Below, in pieces: positions 26,283-35,611 of a stretch of DNA of 64,000 bases. A program made the position numbers and the translations under genes. The DNA comes from Paracoccus shandongensis (lineage in GTDB: Bacteria; Pseudomonadota; Alphaproteobacteria; Rhodobacterales; Rhodobacteraceae). The notes beneath the pieces are model-generated. The model was not told the origin of the DNA, searched no databases, and was given only the letters and a program-made list of their open reading frames with translations. The first letter of the stretch is position 1; every line of letters starts with the position of its first letter. The stretch covers positions 27,942-91,941 of the forward strand of contig NZ_JAFLRK010000011.1 in NCBI RefSeq assembly GCF_017315735.1, read 5' to 3'.

Positions 26283-27473
26283 TCAGCCTTGCGCGCCTGC
26301 AAGTTCCCGCAGGCGTCCGATCAGCGCCGCCGGATCGCCCGCCCGGTCGTCCAGCACCGCGCGGGCCGCCTGCCCCATCCGCCGGGCCGCCAGGGCATCG
26401 CCCGCCAGGTGCGCCAGGCGGTCCGCCAGCGACCCGGCATCGACCGGACGCGCCGCCCCCGCCGCGTCCAGCGCCCCATAGGCTTCGATGAAATTGCCCA
26501 CATGCGGCCCGTGCAGGATCGCCGAGCCATGGGCCGCGGGCTCCCACGGGGTATGGCCGCCCCGGTCGGTCAGGGAACCGCCCACGAAGCAGATCCCCGC
26601 CGCCGCATACCAGCGGTCCATCTCGCCCAGCGTGTCGGCCAGCAGCACCGCGCCCCCCGTTCCCCCGGCGGAGCGCCGCTGAAAGGCGACCCCGCGCCCG
26701 ACCAGCAGGGCGGCCACCTCGTCCCCCCGTTGCGGGTGGCGGATGGCCAGGATCAGCCGCAGGCCGGGATGGTGCCTTCGCGCCTGCATCCAGGCGTCCA
26801 GCGCCACCGCCTCCTCGCCCTCGTGGGTCGAGGCTGCCAGCACCGTCCGGTCGCGCGCTGTCGAAGGCTGCGGCGGCGTGATCCCGGCAGGCCCCAGCAG
26901 CTTCAGGTCCAGCCGGGGCAGGACCGCGCGGTCAGACAGGCCCAGGGCGCGCAGCCGCGCCTCGCTGCCCGGATCCTGCGCCGACAGCACCGCCAGCCGC
27001 TGCAAGACCGGCCCGATCAGGCGCGGCAGCCGCGCCCAGCGGCGGGCCGAGCGTGCCGACAGCCGCGCCCCGATCACCGCCTGCGGGATGCCCCGGTCGG
27101 CCAGGGCCTGCGACCGCAGCGGCCAGAACTCGCCCTCGACCGTGACCTGAAGGCGGGGCCGCGCCTGATCCAGGAACCGCGCCAGCGCGCCCGGCAGATC
27201 CAGGGGCGCCAGCCGGGCGGGCAAGCCCCACCCCGCCGCCATGTCCCGCCCGGTCAGGCTGTTGGCCGTGACCAGCACCCGATGCGTCCGCGCCAGGGCC
27301 GCGATGACCGGCCGGGCCGAGGTCAGCTCTCCCACCGAGGCGCCGTGGACCCAGATATCGGCGGGACCGACAGGATCCAGGACCAGCCGCTCGCGCAGCG
27401 CATCCTGCCCGCGCGGCAGGGCACGCAGGCGGAAACCCTGTTCCAGAAAGGCGGCGGCGGCGCGATAGATCAT
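26283..27473 (-). CDS. waaA: 3-deoxy-D-manno-octulosonic acid transferase
   Basis: This 396-residue GT-B enzyme transfers Kdo from CMP-Kdo to lipid A precursor at the inner membrane. An N-terminal helix (MIYRAAAAFLEQGF) is followed by the glycosyltransferase N-domain with WVHGASVGELTSARPVI and TVEGEFWP, then the C-domain with LAASTHEGEEAVAL, FVGGSLTDRGGHTPWEPAAHG and GPHVGNF. The open frame starts 19 codons earlier, but the ATG at 27473 starts the family's N-terminus. It is slightly shorter than E. coli WaaA (425). Confidence 0.9.
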   Translation of the reverse strand: MIYRAAAAFLEQGFRLRALPRGQDALRERLVLDPVGPADIWVHGASVGELTSARPVIAALARTHRVLVTANSLTGRDMAAGWGLPARLAPLDLPGALARFLDQARPRLQVTVEGEFWPLRSQALADRGIPQAVIGARLSARSARRWARLPRLIGPVLQRLAVLSAQDPGSEARLRALGLSDRAVLPRLDLKLLGPAGITPPQPSTARDRTVLAASTHEGEEAVALDAWMQARRHHPGLRLILAIRHPQRGDEVAALLVGRGVAFQRRSAGGTGGAVLLADTLGEMDRWYAAAGICFVGGSLTDRGGHTPWEPAAHGSAILHGPHVGNFIEAYGALDAAGAARPVDAGSLADRLAHLAGDALAARRMGQAARAVLDDRAGDPAALIGRLRELAGAQG

Positions 27474-27572
27474 GGCGGTCGCTATAGCCCAGGCAGGACG
27501 GCCGCGAAAGGCGGGGAACCTTGGCGCCAAGCTGACGTTGGCTTCACAACCACATAATATCAGGAGCTTTCC

Positions 27573-27650
27573 ATGAAGGGTCTGTTCGCCTGGTGGCTTG
27601 GCGTGCCCATCATCGTCATCGTCATCCTGTATGTTCTGGGTGTCTTCTAG
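27573..27650 (+). CDS. 25-residue hydrophobic membrane peptide
   Basis: A tiny ORF starts at an ATG preceded by CAGGAGCTTTCC, a good ribosome-binding site with correct spacing. The product begins MKGLFAWWLGVP and continues as one membrane helix made of Ile, Val, Leu, Tyr, Gly and Phe, ending in VF before TAG. The Trp pair then Gly-Val-Pro followed by a run of beta-branched residues suggests a real membrane peptide. It lies between the divergent waaA and the tRNA-Arg gene. The function is unknown; conservation in relatives would be the test. Confidence 0.55.
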   Translation: MKGLFAWWLGVPIIVIVILYVLGVF

Positions 27651-27665
27651 AACACAGGATGGAAG

Positions 27666-27742
27666 TGGCGGACCCGGAGCGATTCGAACGCCCGACCCCC
27701 AGATTCGTAGTCTGGTGCTCTATCCAGCTGAGCTACGGGTCC
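27666..27742 (-). tRNA. tRNA-Arg (ACG)
   Basis: 77 nt on the minus strand. Acceptor GGACCCG pairs with CGGGTCC; D arm AGCTCAGCTGGATAGAGC; anticodon stem CCAGA-CTACGAA-TCTGG with ACG (wobble base to inosine); T arm CGGGC-GTTCGAAT-CGCTCCG; encoded CCA. Confidence 0.95.
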
Positions 27743-27820
27743 GTCGTAGGGCGGTGATCTATCCCCCTGTTCCGGGGGATGCAAGAGGGGTTTGGCAGAA
27801 AAAAGTCCCGCCCCCGTTTT

Positions 27821-29239
27821 TTATCGCCCGCCCGCCGCCTGTCGCGCCGGCAGGATCGCCATGTCGCGCGGAATATGGATCATGAACTCGCTGCCCTCGG
27901 TGTCGCTGCGGACCAGATCCAGCCGCCCGCCATGGCCGCGCACCAGATCGGCCGCGATGGTCAGCCCCAACCCGGTGCCGCCCTTGCGCACGCTGCCGGA
28001 AAAAGGCTTGAACAGGTATTCCCGCGCCTTTTCCGGCAGGCCCGGGCCGGTGTCGCCCACGCGGATCCACCAGTCGCTGTCGGTCTCGCCCGCGCCGATC
28101 TCGACCGTGCCGGGCCCGCCCGTGCCCTCGATGGCCTGGCGGGCGTTGCGGGTCAGGTTCGCCAGAACCCTGTAAAGCTGGTCGCGGTCGGCGCGGATGG
28201 TCAGGGTGGGGGGAATGTCCATCAGGAAATCGACCTGGGCCGCGGGGCTGGCCAGGGACTCGGCCTCGATCACCTCGGCGGCCAACTGGGCCAGCGAAAA
28301 GCGCGACAAGGTGGGCGCGGGTTCCTCGGCCTTGCCGAAGGCCAGGGTCGTTTCGCACAGATTGACCGCCCGGCTGATGGAATTCACCAGCTTCGGCGCC
28401 GCGCGCCGGACCTTGGGGTCGCCGCTGTCCTCCAGCCGGTCGGCGAAGATCTGCGCCGTGGTCAGGATGTTGCGCAGGTCGTGGCTGATCTTGGCCACCG
28501 CCTCGCCCAGTTGCGCCATCCGTTCGCGCTGCTTCAGGGACGAGGTGACGGTCTTTTGCATGGACGCCATCGCCGTCTCGGCGTCGCGCAACTCGGCCAG
28601 CCGGGCGTCGGGGGTGATGATGTGGCGCGGATCCTCGGGTGCCTGGGCATAGGACACCATATGGCTGATCACGCGCCGGATCGGCACCAGCACCAGCCGC
28701 TGCACGGCCAGGTTCAGAAGCAGCGCCGTCAGGATGGAAAAGGCCGCCGACAACAGCAGCAACCGCACGCCGTATTCGATCATCGCCGCGCGCAGGGGGG
28801 CGGTTTCCATGGTGATCTCGATCAGCTGGCCCGCCTGGTTGACGGGCGATCCCATCACGCGGATCACCTCTTTCCGGCGGTTGAGCAGCGTGCCCATCGC
28901 GTCGTCGATGGTCTGGGCCACGCCTTCCTCGCGCAGGTCATAGGTTTGGGCGACGGGGCCGGGAATGGGCGAGGACAGGACAAGCTGGCGGATGTCGTTG
29001 CGGCGCAGCACGACGTTGAAGACCCCGGCATTCTGCAACAGTTCCGATTCCAGGTCGCTGGCCAGCGATTCGTCGGTCGCCAGCAACGCAAGGCTGGCGA
29101 TCTGCGCCCGCTCCAACCGCGATTCGAGATAGTCGAGCCGAAAGCTCGCCAGGGCCGGAAGCAGGATGAACAGTTCCGCCAACATCACGAAGATGATCGT
29201 CAGCGCGGCGAATCGGCCAGAGATCGTATTCAGTCGCAT
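27821..29239 (-). CDS. Sensor histidine kinase (orphan)
   Basis: This 472-residue membrane kinase has two membrane segments (about 11-32 and 158-178) around a ~125-residue periplasmic sensor region, then a HAMP-like linker. The phosphorylated H253 is in ISHDLRNILTTAQ (H-box with DLRN). The ATP-binding part has N365 (NLTRNARQAI), DTGPGLP, FKPFSGS and GGTGLGLTIAADL. No response regulator gene is adjacent, so the partner is unknown. The ATG at 29239 begins right before the first membrane helix; the open frame runs 22 codons further with no signal. Divergent from rpmH. Confidence 0.9.
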   Translation of the reverse strand: MRLNTISGRFAALTIIFVMLAELFILLPALASFRLDYLESRLERAQIASLALLATDESLASDLESELLQNAGVFNVVLRRNDIRQLVLSSPIPGPVAQTYDLREEGVAQTIDDAMGTLLNRRKEVIRVMGSPVNQAGQLIEITMETAPLRAAMIEYGVRLLLLSAAFSILTALLLNLAVQRLVLVPIRRVISHMVSYAQAPEDPRHIITPDARLAELRDAETAMASMQKTVTSSLKQRERMAQLGEAVAKISHDLRNILTTAQIFADRLEDSGDPKVRRAAPKLVNSISRAVNLCETTLAFGKAEEPAPTLSRFSLAQLAAEVIEAESLASPAAQVDFLMDIPPTLTIRADRDQLYRVLANLTRNARQAIEGTGGPGTVEIGAGETDSDWWIRVGDTGPGLPEKAREYLFKPFSGSVRKGGTGLGLTIAADLVRGHGGRLDLVRSDTEGSEFMIHIPRDMAILPARQAAGGR

Positions 29240-29376
29240 GTATTCTTGGTTGTCATCGCGTCGAATACGCGTGTTTCGGCCCCGGGGCCCCCGTTTGCAC
29301 ATCAAACGAATGTGATCATAAGCAGGTTCCTGCCCGCCTGGAAAAGGACATTCTGCAAAGGGCCTCCTCTTGTCGG

Positions 29377-29405
29377 TTGACGGGACAGGCGGCGTGATCT
29401 ATCCA
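29377..29405 (+). promoter_or_regulatory. Promoter for the rpmH operon
   Basis: TTGACG (29377-29382), 17 bp, TATCCA (29400-29405), giving a start site about 90 bp before the rpmH ATG. This is the strongest -35 in the 265-bp gap between the kinase and rpmH. Confidence 0.6.
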
Positions 29406-29504
29406 GCGGGCTTCGCACAACCGGCGCGTTCGCGTGCAAGGTGGAATTTTGCCGTTCCGCCGCTGCCAGCCGCCACCCGCAAGACAAGAGCCCGGAGACT
29501 GACC

Positions 29505-29639
29505 ATGAAGCGCACCTTTCAACCCTCGAACCTCGTTCGTGCGCGCCGTCACGGCTTTCGCGCCCGCATGGCGACCAAAGGCGGCCAGCTGGTGCTGAAC
29601 CGCCGCCGCGCCAAGGGCCGCAAGCGCCTGTCGGCCTGA
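29505..29639 (+). CDS. rpmH: Ribosomal protein L34
   Basis: The 44-residue basic protein [18 protein letters not shown]... is a full-length L34 of the 50S subunit. A CGGAGAC ribosome-binding site precedes the ATG. It is the first gene of an rpmH-rnpA-yidD-ttcA-yidC-MOSC-engB run on the plus strand. Confidence 0.98.
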   Translation: MKRTFQPSNLVRARRHGFRARMATKGGQLVLNRRRAKGRKRLSA

Positions 29640-29683
29640 TCCTTTTGCGGCGGGCACCCCCCGCCGATCCAAAGGCTTTCGCC

Positions 29684-30088
29684 ATGCCGCCCCTGCCCCA
29701 TCCCGCCGTTGCCCCCGCGCGACCCAAGGATGACGGCACGGCGGCATTTCGCATGTCCATGCCCCCCGTCATCGCCAAGCGCGCCGACTTCCTGGCGGCC
29801 GCGCGCGCGCTGCGCCAGGGCACGCCCGGCTTTCTGCTGCAAGCGCGCGACCGGGGCGACGGGCTGCCGTTCCGCGTGGGCTTCACCTGTTCCAAGAAGA
29901 TCGGCAACGCCGTGATGCGCAACCGCGCCAAGCGGCGCTTGCGCGAGGTTGCGCGGCTGCACCTGCCCCAAGGCGCGCGGCAAGGCTGGGACTACGTGCT
30001 GGTCGGCCGCCCCGAGGCGACCGTCAGCCGCGACTTCGCCGACCTTTGCCGCGACCTGGCCCATGCGCTGCGGAAAATCCATCCATGA
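29684..30088 (+). CDS. rnpA: Ribonuclease P protein component
   Basis: The 134-residue RnpA protein assists the catalytic RNA of RNase P in maturing tRNA 5' ends. The core is visible: VIAKRADFLAAARAL, FRVGFTCSKKIGNAVMRNRAKRRLREV (the RNR motif) and WDYVLVGRPEA. I use the ATG at 29684 (AAAGG upstream); an ATG at 29753 would give a 111-residue protein starting just before the conserved part. The TGA overlaps the yidD ATG (ATGA). Confidence 0.93.
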   Translation: MPPLPHPAVAPARPKDDGTAAFRMSMPPVIAKRADFLAAARALRQGTPGFLLQARDRGDGLPFRVGFTCSKKIGNAVMRNRAKRRLREVARLHLPQGARQGWDYVLVGRPEATVSRDFADLCRDLAHALRKIHP

Positions 30089-30348
30089 GCCCGCTCGCCC
30101 GCCTTCTGGCGCTGCCGGTGCGCGGCTATCGGCTGGTGGCCTCGCCCTGGGTGGGCCATGGCTGCCGCTTCCAGCCGACCTGTTCCGCCTATGCGCTGGA
30201 GGCGCTGTCCCGCCACGGCGCCCTGCGCGGCACCTGGCTGGCGGCCCGGCGCGTCGGGCGATGCCACCCCTGGGGCGGCGCGGGCTATGATCCGGTGCCG
30301 GGGGCCGATCCCGAACACGAAAGGCAGTCCCATGCTGGACGACACTGA
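30085..30348 (+). CDS. yidD: Membrane protein insertion efficiency factor YidD
   Basis: This 87-residue protein has the family signature [20 protein letters not shown] and [18 protein letters not shown], with three conserved cysteines. YidD helps YidC-dependent insertion of inner membrane proteins. It overlaps rnpA by 4 bp at its start and ttcA by 17 bp at its end. Confidence 0.92.
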   Translation: MSPLARLLALPVRGYRLVASPWVGHGCRFQPTCSAYALEALSRHGALRGTWLAARRVGRCHPWGGAGYDPVPGADPEHERQSHAGRH

Positions 30349-31204
30349 CGAGCTGGCCGAGATCCACCCGCTGTTCGCGGGCGCGCCCTCCTCGACCGAG
30401 TTCCGCAAGCTGCGCAAGCGGCTGGTCCGCGAAACCCGCGCCGCCATCGAGGATTACGGCATGATCCGCCCCGGCGACCGCTGGCTGGTCTGCCTGTCGG
30501 GCGGCAAGGACAGCTATACCCTGCTGGCCGTCCTGCACGAGTTGAAATGGCGCGGGCTGCTGCCGGTGGACCTGCTGGCCTGCAACCTGGACCAGGGCCA
30601 GCCGAACTTTCCGGCGACCGTTTTGCCGCAATTCCTGACCGAACGGGGCGTCGCGCACCGGATCGAATACCAGGACACCTATTCCATCGTCACCGACAAG
30701 ATCGCGCCGGGCGGCACGATGTGTTCGCTGTGTTCGCGCCTGCGCCGGGGCAACCTGTACCGCATCGCGCGCGAGGAAGGCTGTTCCGCCGTGGTCCTGG
30801 GCCATCACCGCGACGACATCCTGGAAACCTTCTTCATGAACCTGTTCCACGGCGGCAGGCTGGCGACCATGCCGCCCAAGCTGCTGAACGAAGACGGCGA
30901 CCTGACGGTCCTGCGCCCCCTGGCCTATGTGGCCGAGGCCGATTGCGAGCGGTTTTCCCGCGCGATGAACTATCCCATCATCCCCTGCGACCTTTGCGGC
31001 AGCCAGGAAGGGTTGCAGCGCGTGCAGGTCAAGCGCCTGCTGGACGAATGGGAATCGCGCACGCCGGGCCGCCGCCAGGTGATGTTCCGCGCGCTGATGA
31101 ACGTGCGCCCCTCGCATCTGCTGGATCCGAAGCTGTTCGACTTTGCCGCGCTGTTCCCCGGGGACGCCGCGGCACCCGTGGACGACATCCCGCGCCTTGG
31201 ATAG
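30332..31204 (+). CDS. ttcA: tRNA 2-thiocytidine(32) synthetase TtcA
   Basis: This 290-residue ATP-pyrophosphatase thiolates C32 of certain tRNAs using an iron-sulfur cluster. It has the PP-loop [12 protein letters not shown] and the paired cysteines [13 protein letters not shown] and IPCDLCGSQ, typical of the TtcA/TtuA family. The ATG at 30332 lies inside the end of yidD (17-bp overlap, different frame). ttcA between yidD and yidC is not the usual bacterial order and puts a tRNA-modification gene in the RNase P/YidC operon. Confidence 0.93.
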   Translation: MLDDTDELAEIHPLFAGAPSSTEFRKLRKRLVRETRAAIEDYGMIRPGDRWLVCLSGGKDSYTLLAVLHELKWRGLLPVDLLACNLDQGQPNFPATVLPQFLTERGVAHRIEYQDTYSIVTDKIAPGGTMCSLCSRLRRGNLYRIAREEGCSAVVLGHHRDDILETFFMNLFHGGRLATMPPKLLNEDGDLTVLRPLAYVAEADCERFSRAMNYPIIPCDLCGSQEGLQRVQVKRLLDEWESRTPGRRQVMFRALMNVRPSHLLDPKLFDFAALFPGDAAAPVDDIPRLG

Positions 31205-31312
31205 GCGCCTGCGACCCCTGTGCGGAGGCTGGCCCCTGGGCCAAATCCGCTTGACCTTCAGGCGCCCCTTCTGTTGAAGCGGCGCGACGGACGCGATGAG
31301 GCTGGAAAGCAC

Positions 31313-33136
31313 ATGGAAGACAACAACCGCAATCTGATCCTGGCGACGGTGCTGTCGTTCCTGGTGATCCTGGTCTGGTACACCGTCTTCGCCCCCGAGC
31401 CGCCCGCCCAGACCGAACAGCCGGTCGCGGTGGAAACCCAGACCCAGGACGTGCCGCTGGCGAACCCGGAAAGCAGCACCCTGCCCGCCGACCTGGGCGC
31501 GCCTGCGGACGCCGCGCCCCAGGCAGGCCGCGTGCAGATTCAGACGCCCTCGCTGTCAGGCTCGATCTCGCTGGCCGGTGGCCGGATCGACGACCTGCTG
31601 CTGACGAAATACCGCGAAACGCTGGACGACAGTTCGCCCCATGTGCGCCTGCTGTCGCCGTCCTCGGCCACGGAGGCGATCCAGACGGGCGAGGCCAAGC
31701 CCTATTACGCCGTCTATGGCTGGACCCCCGGACCCGGCGTCGATCCGGCGCTGGTGCCCAACCCCTCGACCGTCTGGACCGTTGAATCGGGCGACGTGCT
31801 GGCCCCCGGCAAGCCCGTCACGCTGGTCTGGGACAACGGCGCGGGCCAGATCTTCCGCCGCACCTTCTCGGTCGATGAGAATTACCTGTTCACCGTGGGC
31901 CATGCCTTGCAGAACAACGGCGACGCGGCCTTCACCGCCGCGCCCTATGGCATCATCGCCCGCCATGGCCGCCCCGACACGCAGAACTTCTTCGTGCTGC
32001 ACGAAGGCGCGGTCGGCATGAACGACGGCAAGCTGCTGGAACTGAAATACGACAAGATCACCGAACTGGACCCCGTGGACCGCGAGGGCCGCGCCCAGGT
32101 GACCCAGGTCACCAGCAACGGCTGGGTCGGCTTCACTGACAAGTACTGGATGACCACGCTGGCCCCCGCGCCGGGCCAGGCCTTCACCTCGGTGGTGAAA
32201 TATGCGGAAGGGGCTGGCATCTACCAGACCGAAGCCCGCTATCCGATGCAGACCGTCCAGCCCGGCACCCAGGTCAACGCCGACAGCTACCTGTTCGCGG
32301 GCGCCAAGGTGTGGGAGGTCATCAACGCCTATCAGGAAACCCCCGGCATCCAGCGGTTCGTCGATTCCATCGACTGGGGCTGGTTCTATTTCCTGACCAA
32401 GCCCATCTTCCGCGTGCTGCACTGGCTGCACGGCTTCATCGGCAACATGGGCTGGTCGATCATCGCCCTGACCTTCATCCTGAAGCTGTTGGTCTTCCCG
32501 CTGGCGCGCAAATCCTACATCTCGATGGCGAAGATGAAGGAACTGCAGCCGCAGATGGAGGCGCTGAAGGAACGCACCGGCGACGACCGCATGAAGTTCC
32601 AGAAAGAGATGATGGAGCTTTACAAGCGCGAAAAGGTGAACCCCGCCGCGGGCTGCCTGCCCGTGCTGCTGCAGGTGCCGATCTTCTTCGCGCTCTACAA
32701 GGTGATCTTCGTCACCATCGAACTGCGCCACGCCCCCTGGCTGGGCTGGATCCGCGACCTTGCCGCGCCCGATCCCTCGTCGCTTCTGAACCTGTTCGGG
32801 CTGCTGCCCTATGCGCCCCCGGCCCAAGGCACGCTGCTGCATTCGCTGTCGCTGCCCGCGCTGGCGATCGTGCTGGGCATCAGCATGTGGATCCAGCAGC
32901 GGCTGAACCCGGCCCCGGCGGACCCGGCGCAGAAGATGATCTTCGCCTGGATGCCCTGGATCTTCATGTTCATGCTGGGCGGCTTCGCATCCGGTCTGGT
33001 GCTCTACTGGATCACCAACAACCTGATCACCTGCGTGCAGCAATACACGATCATGTCGATGCACGGCCACCGGCCGGACCTGTTCGGCAATATCCGCGCC
33101 TCGATCCCCTCGCGGCCCAGGAAGGACAGCAAGTGA
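31313..33136 (+). CDS. yidC: Membrane protein insertase YidC
   Basis: This 607-residue YidC inserts and folds inner membrane proteins alone or with SecYEG. An N-terminal membrane anchor (about residues 8-26) is followed by the large periplasmic beta-sandwich domain (to ~350) and the conserved C-terminal insertase part with membrane segments beginning WGWFYFLTKPIFRVLHWL, the cytoplasmic KMKELQPQMEALKERTGDDR helix pair, and NPAAGCLPVLLQVPIFFALYK. The ATG at 31313 gives the expected anchor. Its TGA overlaps the GTG start of the MOSC gene. Confidence 0.97.
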   Translation: MEDNNRNLILATVLSFLVILVWYTVFAPEPPAQTEQPVAVETQTQDVPLANPESSTLPADLGAPADAAPQAGRVQIQTPSLSGSISLAGGRIDDLLLTKYRETLDDSSPHVRLLSPSSATEAIQTGEAKPYYAVYGWTPGPGVDPALVPNPSTVWTVESGDVLAPGKPVTLVWDNGAGQIFRRTFSVDENYLFTVGHALQNNGDAAFTAAPYGIIARHGRPDTQNFFVLHEGAVGMNDGKLLELKYDKITELDPVDREGRAQVTQVTSNGWVGFTDKYWMTTLAPAPGQAFTSVVKYAEGAGIYQTEARYPMQTVQPGTQVNADSYLFAGAKVWEVINAYQETPGIQRFVDSIDWGWFYFLTKPIFRVLHWLHGFIGNMGWSIIALTFILKLLVFPLARKSYISMAKMKELQPQMEALKERTGDDRMKFQKEMMELYKREKVNPAAGCLPVLLQVPIFFALYKVIFVTIELRHAPWLGWIRDLAAPDPSSLLNLFGLLPYAPPAQGTLLHSLSLPALAIVLGISMWIQQRLNPAPADPAQKMIFAWMPWIFMFMLGGFASGLVLYWITNNLITCVQQYTIMSMHGHRPDLFGNIRASIPSRPRKDSK

Positions 33137-33894
33137 CGGCGCGTCTGGCCCATATCCGCCGCCACCCGATCAAGTCGGTCGGCGGAGAGGGGCTGGACCG
33201 CGTGACCCTGGCCGCAGCGCGCCGCCTGCCCGGCGACCGGGAATGGGCGGTGCTGACCGAAAGCGGCGAACGCAACGCCCAGGCCAGCCAGACGGGCGGG
33301 GAACCCGACCGCTGGCTGCCCAAGTCCTGCTTCGTGCGCGGCGTGTCCTCGCCGCAGGTGCAGGCCATCAGCGGCGGCTGGTCGAACGGCCATCTGGTGC
33401 TGCGCCAGCCCACGCAGGCCGATCTGGTGATCGACCCGGAAACCGAGGGCGACACGCTGGTCGCATGGCTGCGTCCCTTGTGGCCCGCCGAAGCTCCTGC
33501 CCCCACGCGTCTTGTGCGCGGCGCCGCAATCTGGACCGACCAGAAATGGCCTTGGATCTCGATCCTGTCGCTTTCCAGCCTTGCCGACCTGGAAGCCCGC
33601 ACGGGCCAGGCGCTCGGCATCCACCGCTGGCGCGGCAACCTGTGGGTGGACGGCTGGACCCCCTGGGCCGAACGCGGCCTGATCGGCCGGATCCTCCGCA
33701 TCGGCGACGTGGAACTGCGCGTCACCCAGCATATCGGCCGCTGCGAGGCCACTTCGGCCAATACCGACACCGGCGAACGGGACATCGACATGCTGGCAAC
33801 GCTTGAACGCCTTTACGGCCACACCGACTTCGGCATCTTCGCCGAGGTCGTGACCGGCGGCGCCATCGCGCTTGGCGACGAGGTGGCGGCATGA
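33133..33894 (+). CDS. MOSC domain protein
   Basis: This 253-residue protein starts with GTG at 33133, overlapping the yidC stop (GTGA). It has an N-terminal MOSC-N-like beta region (ARLAHIRRHPIKSVGGE) and a C-terminal MOSC domain with HRWRGNLWVDG and HIGRCEATSANTDTGERDIDML containing the conserved Cys. MOSC domains bind molybdenum-cofactor sulfur or act on sulfur carriers; the specific role is unknown. Genes of this type are commonly found between yidC and engB in Rhodobacterales. Confidence 0.83.
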   Translation: MTARLAHIRRHPIKSVGGEGLDRVTLAAARRLPGDREWAVLTESGERNAQASQTGGEPDRWLPKSCFVRGVSSPQVQAISGGWSNGHLVLRQPTQADLVIDPETEGDTLVAWLRPLWPAEAPAPTRLVRGAAIWTDQKWPWISILSLSSLADLEARTGQALGIHRWRGNLWVDGWTPWAERGLIGRILRIGDVELRVTQHIGRCEATSANTDTGERDIDMLATLERLYGHTDFGIFAEVVTGGAIALGDEVAA

Positions 33895-34541
33895 AGGTCG
33901 CCTTCCCCGTCGCCCCCGAACCCGATGCCGACGCCGCCGAAACCGCGCGCCTGCTGTTCGCCGGTCCCGTCGATTTCCTCAAGGGCGTGGTCGCCATGGA
34001 CGGCCTGCCCCCCGCCGACCGCCCCGAGGTCTGCTTCGCGGGCCGCAGCAACGTGGGCAAATCCAGCCTGATCAACGCCCTGACCGGCCGCAAGGGCATC
34101 GCGCGCGCGTCCAACACGCCGGGGCGCACGCAGGAAATCAACTATTTCACCCTGGGCGAGCACAGCTATCTGGTGGACCTGCCCGGCTACGGCTTTGCCA
34201 AAGCCCCGGTCGCGATCGTCGCCAAATGGCAGGCGCTGCTCAAGAACTATCTGGCGGGCCGCCCGACCCTGCGCCGCGCCTTCTGCCTGATCGATTCGCG
34301 CCATGGGGTGAAACCCGTGGACCACGAGATCATGACCCTGCTGGACAAGTCCGCCGTCCCTTTCCAGGTCGTGCTGACCAAGTCCGACAAGCTGGGCCCG
34401 AACGCCATCCAGCCCGTCATCGCCCAGGTCGAGGCGGAACTGCAGAAACACCCCGCCGCCTTTCCGCAGATCGTCGTCACCTCCTCCGACAAGGGCCAGG
34501 GCATCACGACCCTGCGCGCGATCATCGCCAGCCTTGATTGA
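33891..34541 (+). CDS. engB: Ribosome biogenesis GTPase EngB (YihA/YsxC)
   Basis: This 216-residue GTPase needed for late 50S assembly shows G1 FAGRSNVGKSSLIN, G2/G3 NTPGRTQEINYF and VDLPGYGFA, G4 LTKSDK and G5 VTSS. It overlaps the MOSC stop by ATGA. Its own stop lies at the start of a 15-bp tandem duplication (34539-34568). Confidence 0.95.
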   Translation: MKVAFPVAPEPDADAAETARLLFAGPVDFLKGVVAMDGLPPADRPEVCFAGRSNVGKSSLINALTGRKGIARASNTPGRTQEINYFTLGEHSYLVDLPGYGFAKAPVAIVAKWQALLKNYLAGRPTLRRAFCLIDSRHGVKPVDHEIMTLLDKSAVPFQVVLTKSDKLGPNAIQPVIAQVEAELQKHPAAFPQIVVTSSDKGQGITTLRAIIASLD

Positions 34542-34568
34542 ACGCGTCTGGACTGAACGCGTCTGGAC
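34539..34568. repeat. 15-bp tandem duplication at the engB stop
   Basis: TGAACGCGTCTGGAC is present twice without spacing, the first copy beginning with the engB TGA. A third partial unit starts with TGATCCG. It looks like a recent slippage event in the engB-argB gap. Confidence 0.8.
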
Positions 34569-34616
34569 TGATCCGCCGATGCGCCCTAGGGTCCGCGCGT
34601 CGACAAGGGGCCAAGG

Positions 34617-35531
34617 ATGAGAAAGCAGAACATGAACCGCGACTGGACCGCCACCGCCAGAACCCTGTCCGAGGCCCTGCCCTATCTGCAACGCTATTCC
34701 GGCGCGGTTGTCGTCGTGAAGTTCGGCGGCAACGCCATGGGCGACGATGACGCCATGGCTGAATTCGCCCGCGACATCGTTCTGATGAAGCAGGTCGGCA
34801 TGAACCCGGTCGTCTGCCACGGCGGCGGACCGATGATCAACGAACTGCTGGCCAAGCTGGGCATCGAAAGCACCTTCGTGCGCGGCAAGCGCGTGACCAC
34901 CAAGGAAACGGTGGAAGTGGTCGAGATGGTGCTGTCCGGCCTGGTGAACAAGCGCATCGTCCAGGCTATCAACGACGCGGGCGGGCGCGCTGTCGGCATC
35001 AGCGGCAAGGACGACGACCTGATGGTCTGCGAGGCGGACGACCCCGAACTGGGCTTCGTCGGTCGCCCGGTGGAAATGAACGTCCAGATCATCCGCGACC
35101 TTTACAAGGCGGGCCTGATCCCGGTGATCGCCCCCGTCGCCACCGGCATGAACGACAACGAAACCTTCAACGTCAACGGCGACACCGCCGCCGGCGCCAT
35201 CGCGGGCGCGCTGCGCGCCGACCGCCTGCTGCTGCTGACCGATGTCGCGGGCGTCAAGGACAGGAACGGCGAGGTTCTGACCCAGCTTCACCCCGACCAG
35301 GTCCGCGCGATGATCGCCGACGGCACCATCGCGGGCGGCATGATCCCCAAGACGGAAACCGCGCTGAAGGCCCTGCAGGACGGGGTGCGCGCGGTGGTGA
35401 TCCTGGACGGCCGCGTGCCCCATGCCAGCCTGCTGGAACTGTTCACCGAACATGGCGCGGGCAGCCTGATCCGGTCCACGCCCCCCAGCACCCGGCCGCA
35501 CGGGTTGCGCCAAGGCGGCGCGTCGCTGTAA
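34617..35531 (+). CDS. argB: Acetylglutamate kinase
   Basis: This 304-residue amino-acid kinase phosphorylates N-acetylglutamate in arginine synthesis. Motifs include [13 protein letters not shown] at the N-terminus, [13 protein letters not shown], the arginine-sensitive-type N-terminal helix, [15 protein letters not shown] and LLLTDVAGV. The ATG at 34617 is used; an ATG five codons on (MNRDW) is an alternative. It is 75 bp after engB. Confidence 0.96.
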   Translation: MRKQNMNRDWTATARTLSEALPYLQRYSGAVVVVKFGGNAMGDDDAMAEFARDIVLMKQVGMNPVVCHGGGPMINELLAKLGIESTFVRGKRVTTKETVEVVEMVLSGLVNKRIVQAINDAGGRAVGISGKDDDLMVCEADDPELGFVGRPVEMNVQIIRDLYKAGLIPVIAPVATGMNDNETFNVNGDTAAGAIAGALRADRLLLLTDVAGVKDRNGEVLTQLHPDQVRAMIADGTIAGGMIPKTETALKALQDGVRAVVILDGRVPHASLLELFTEHGAGSLIRSTPPSTRPHGLRQGGASL

Positions 35532-35611
35532 TTCCACGCATCGCCTTGCCGAAGGCGCGGGGGAATGGCAGGCTGCGTTCACATTCGGGTTGAAACGGGG
35601 GCTGCCTGCAC

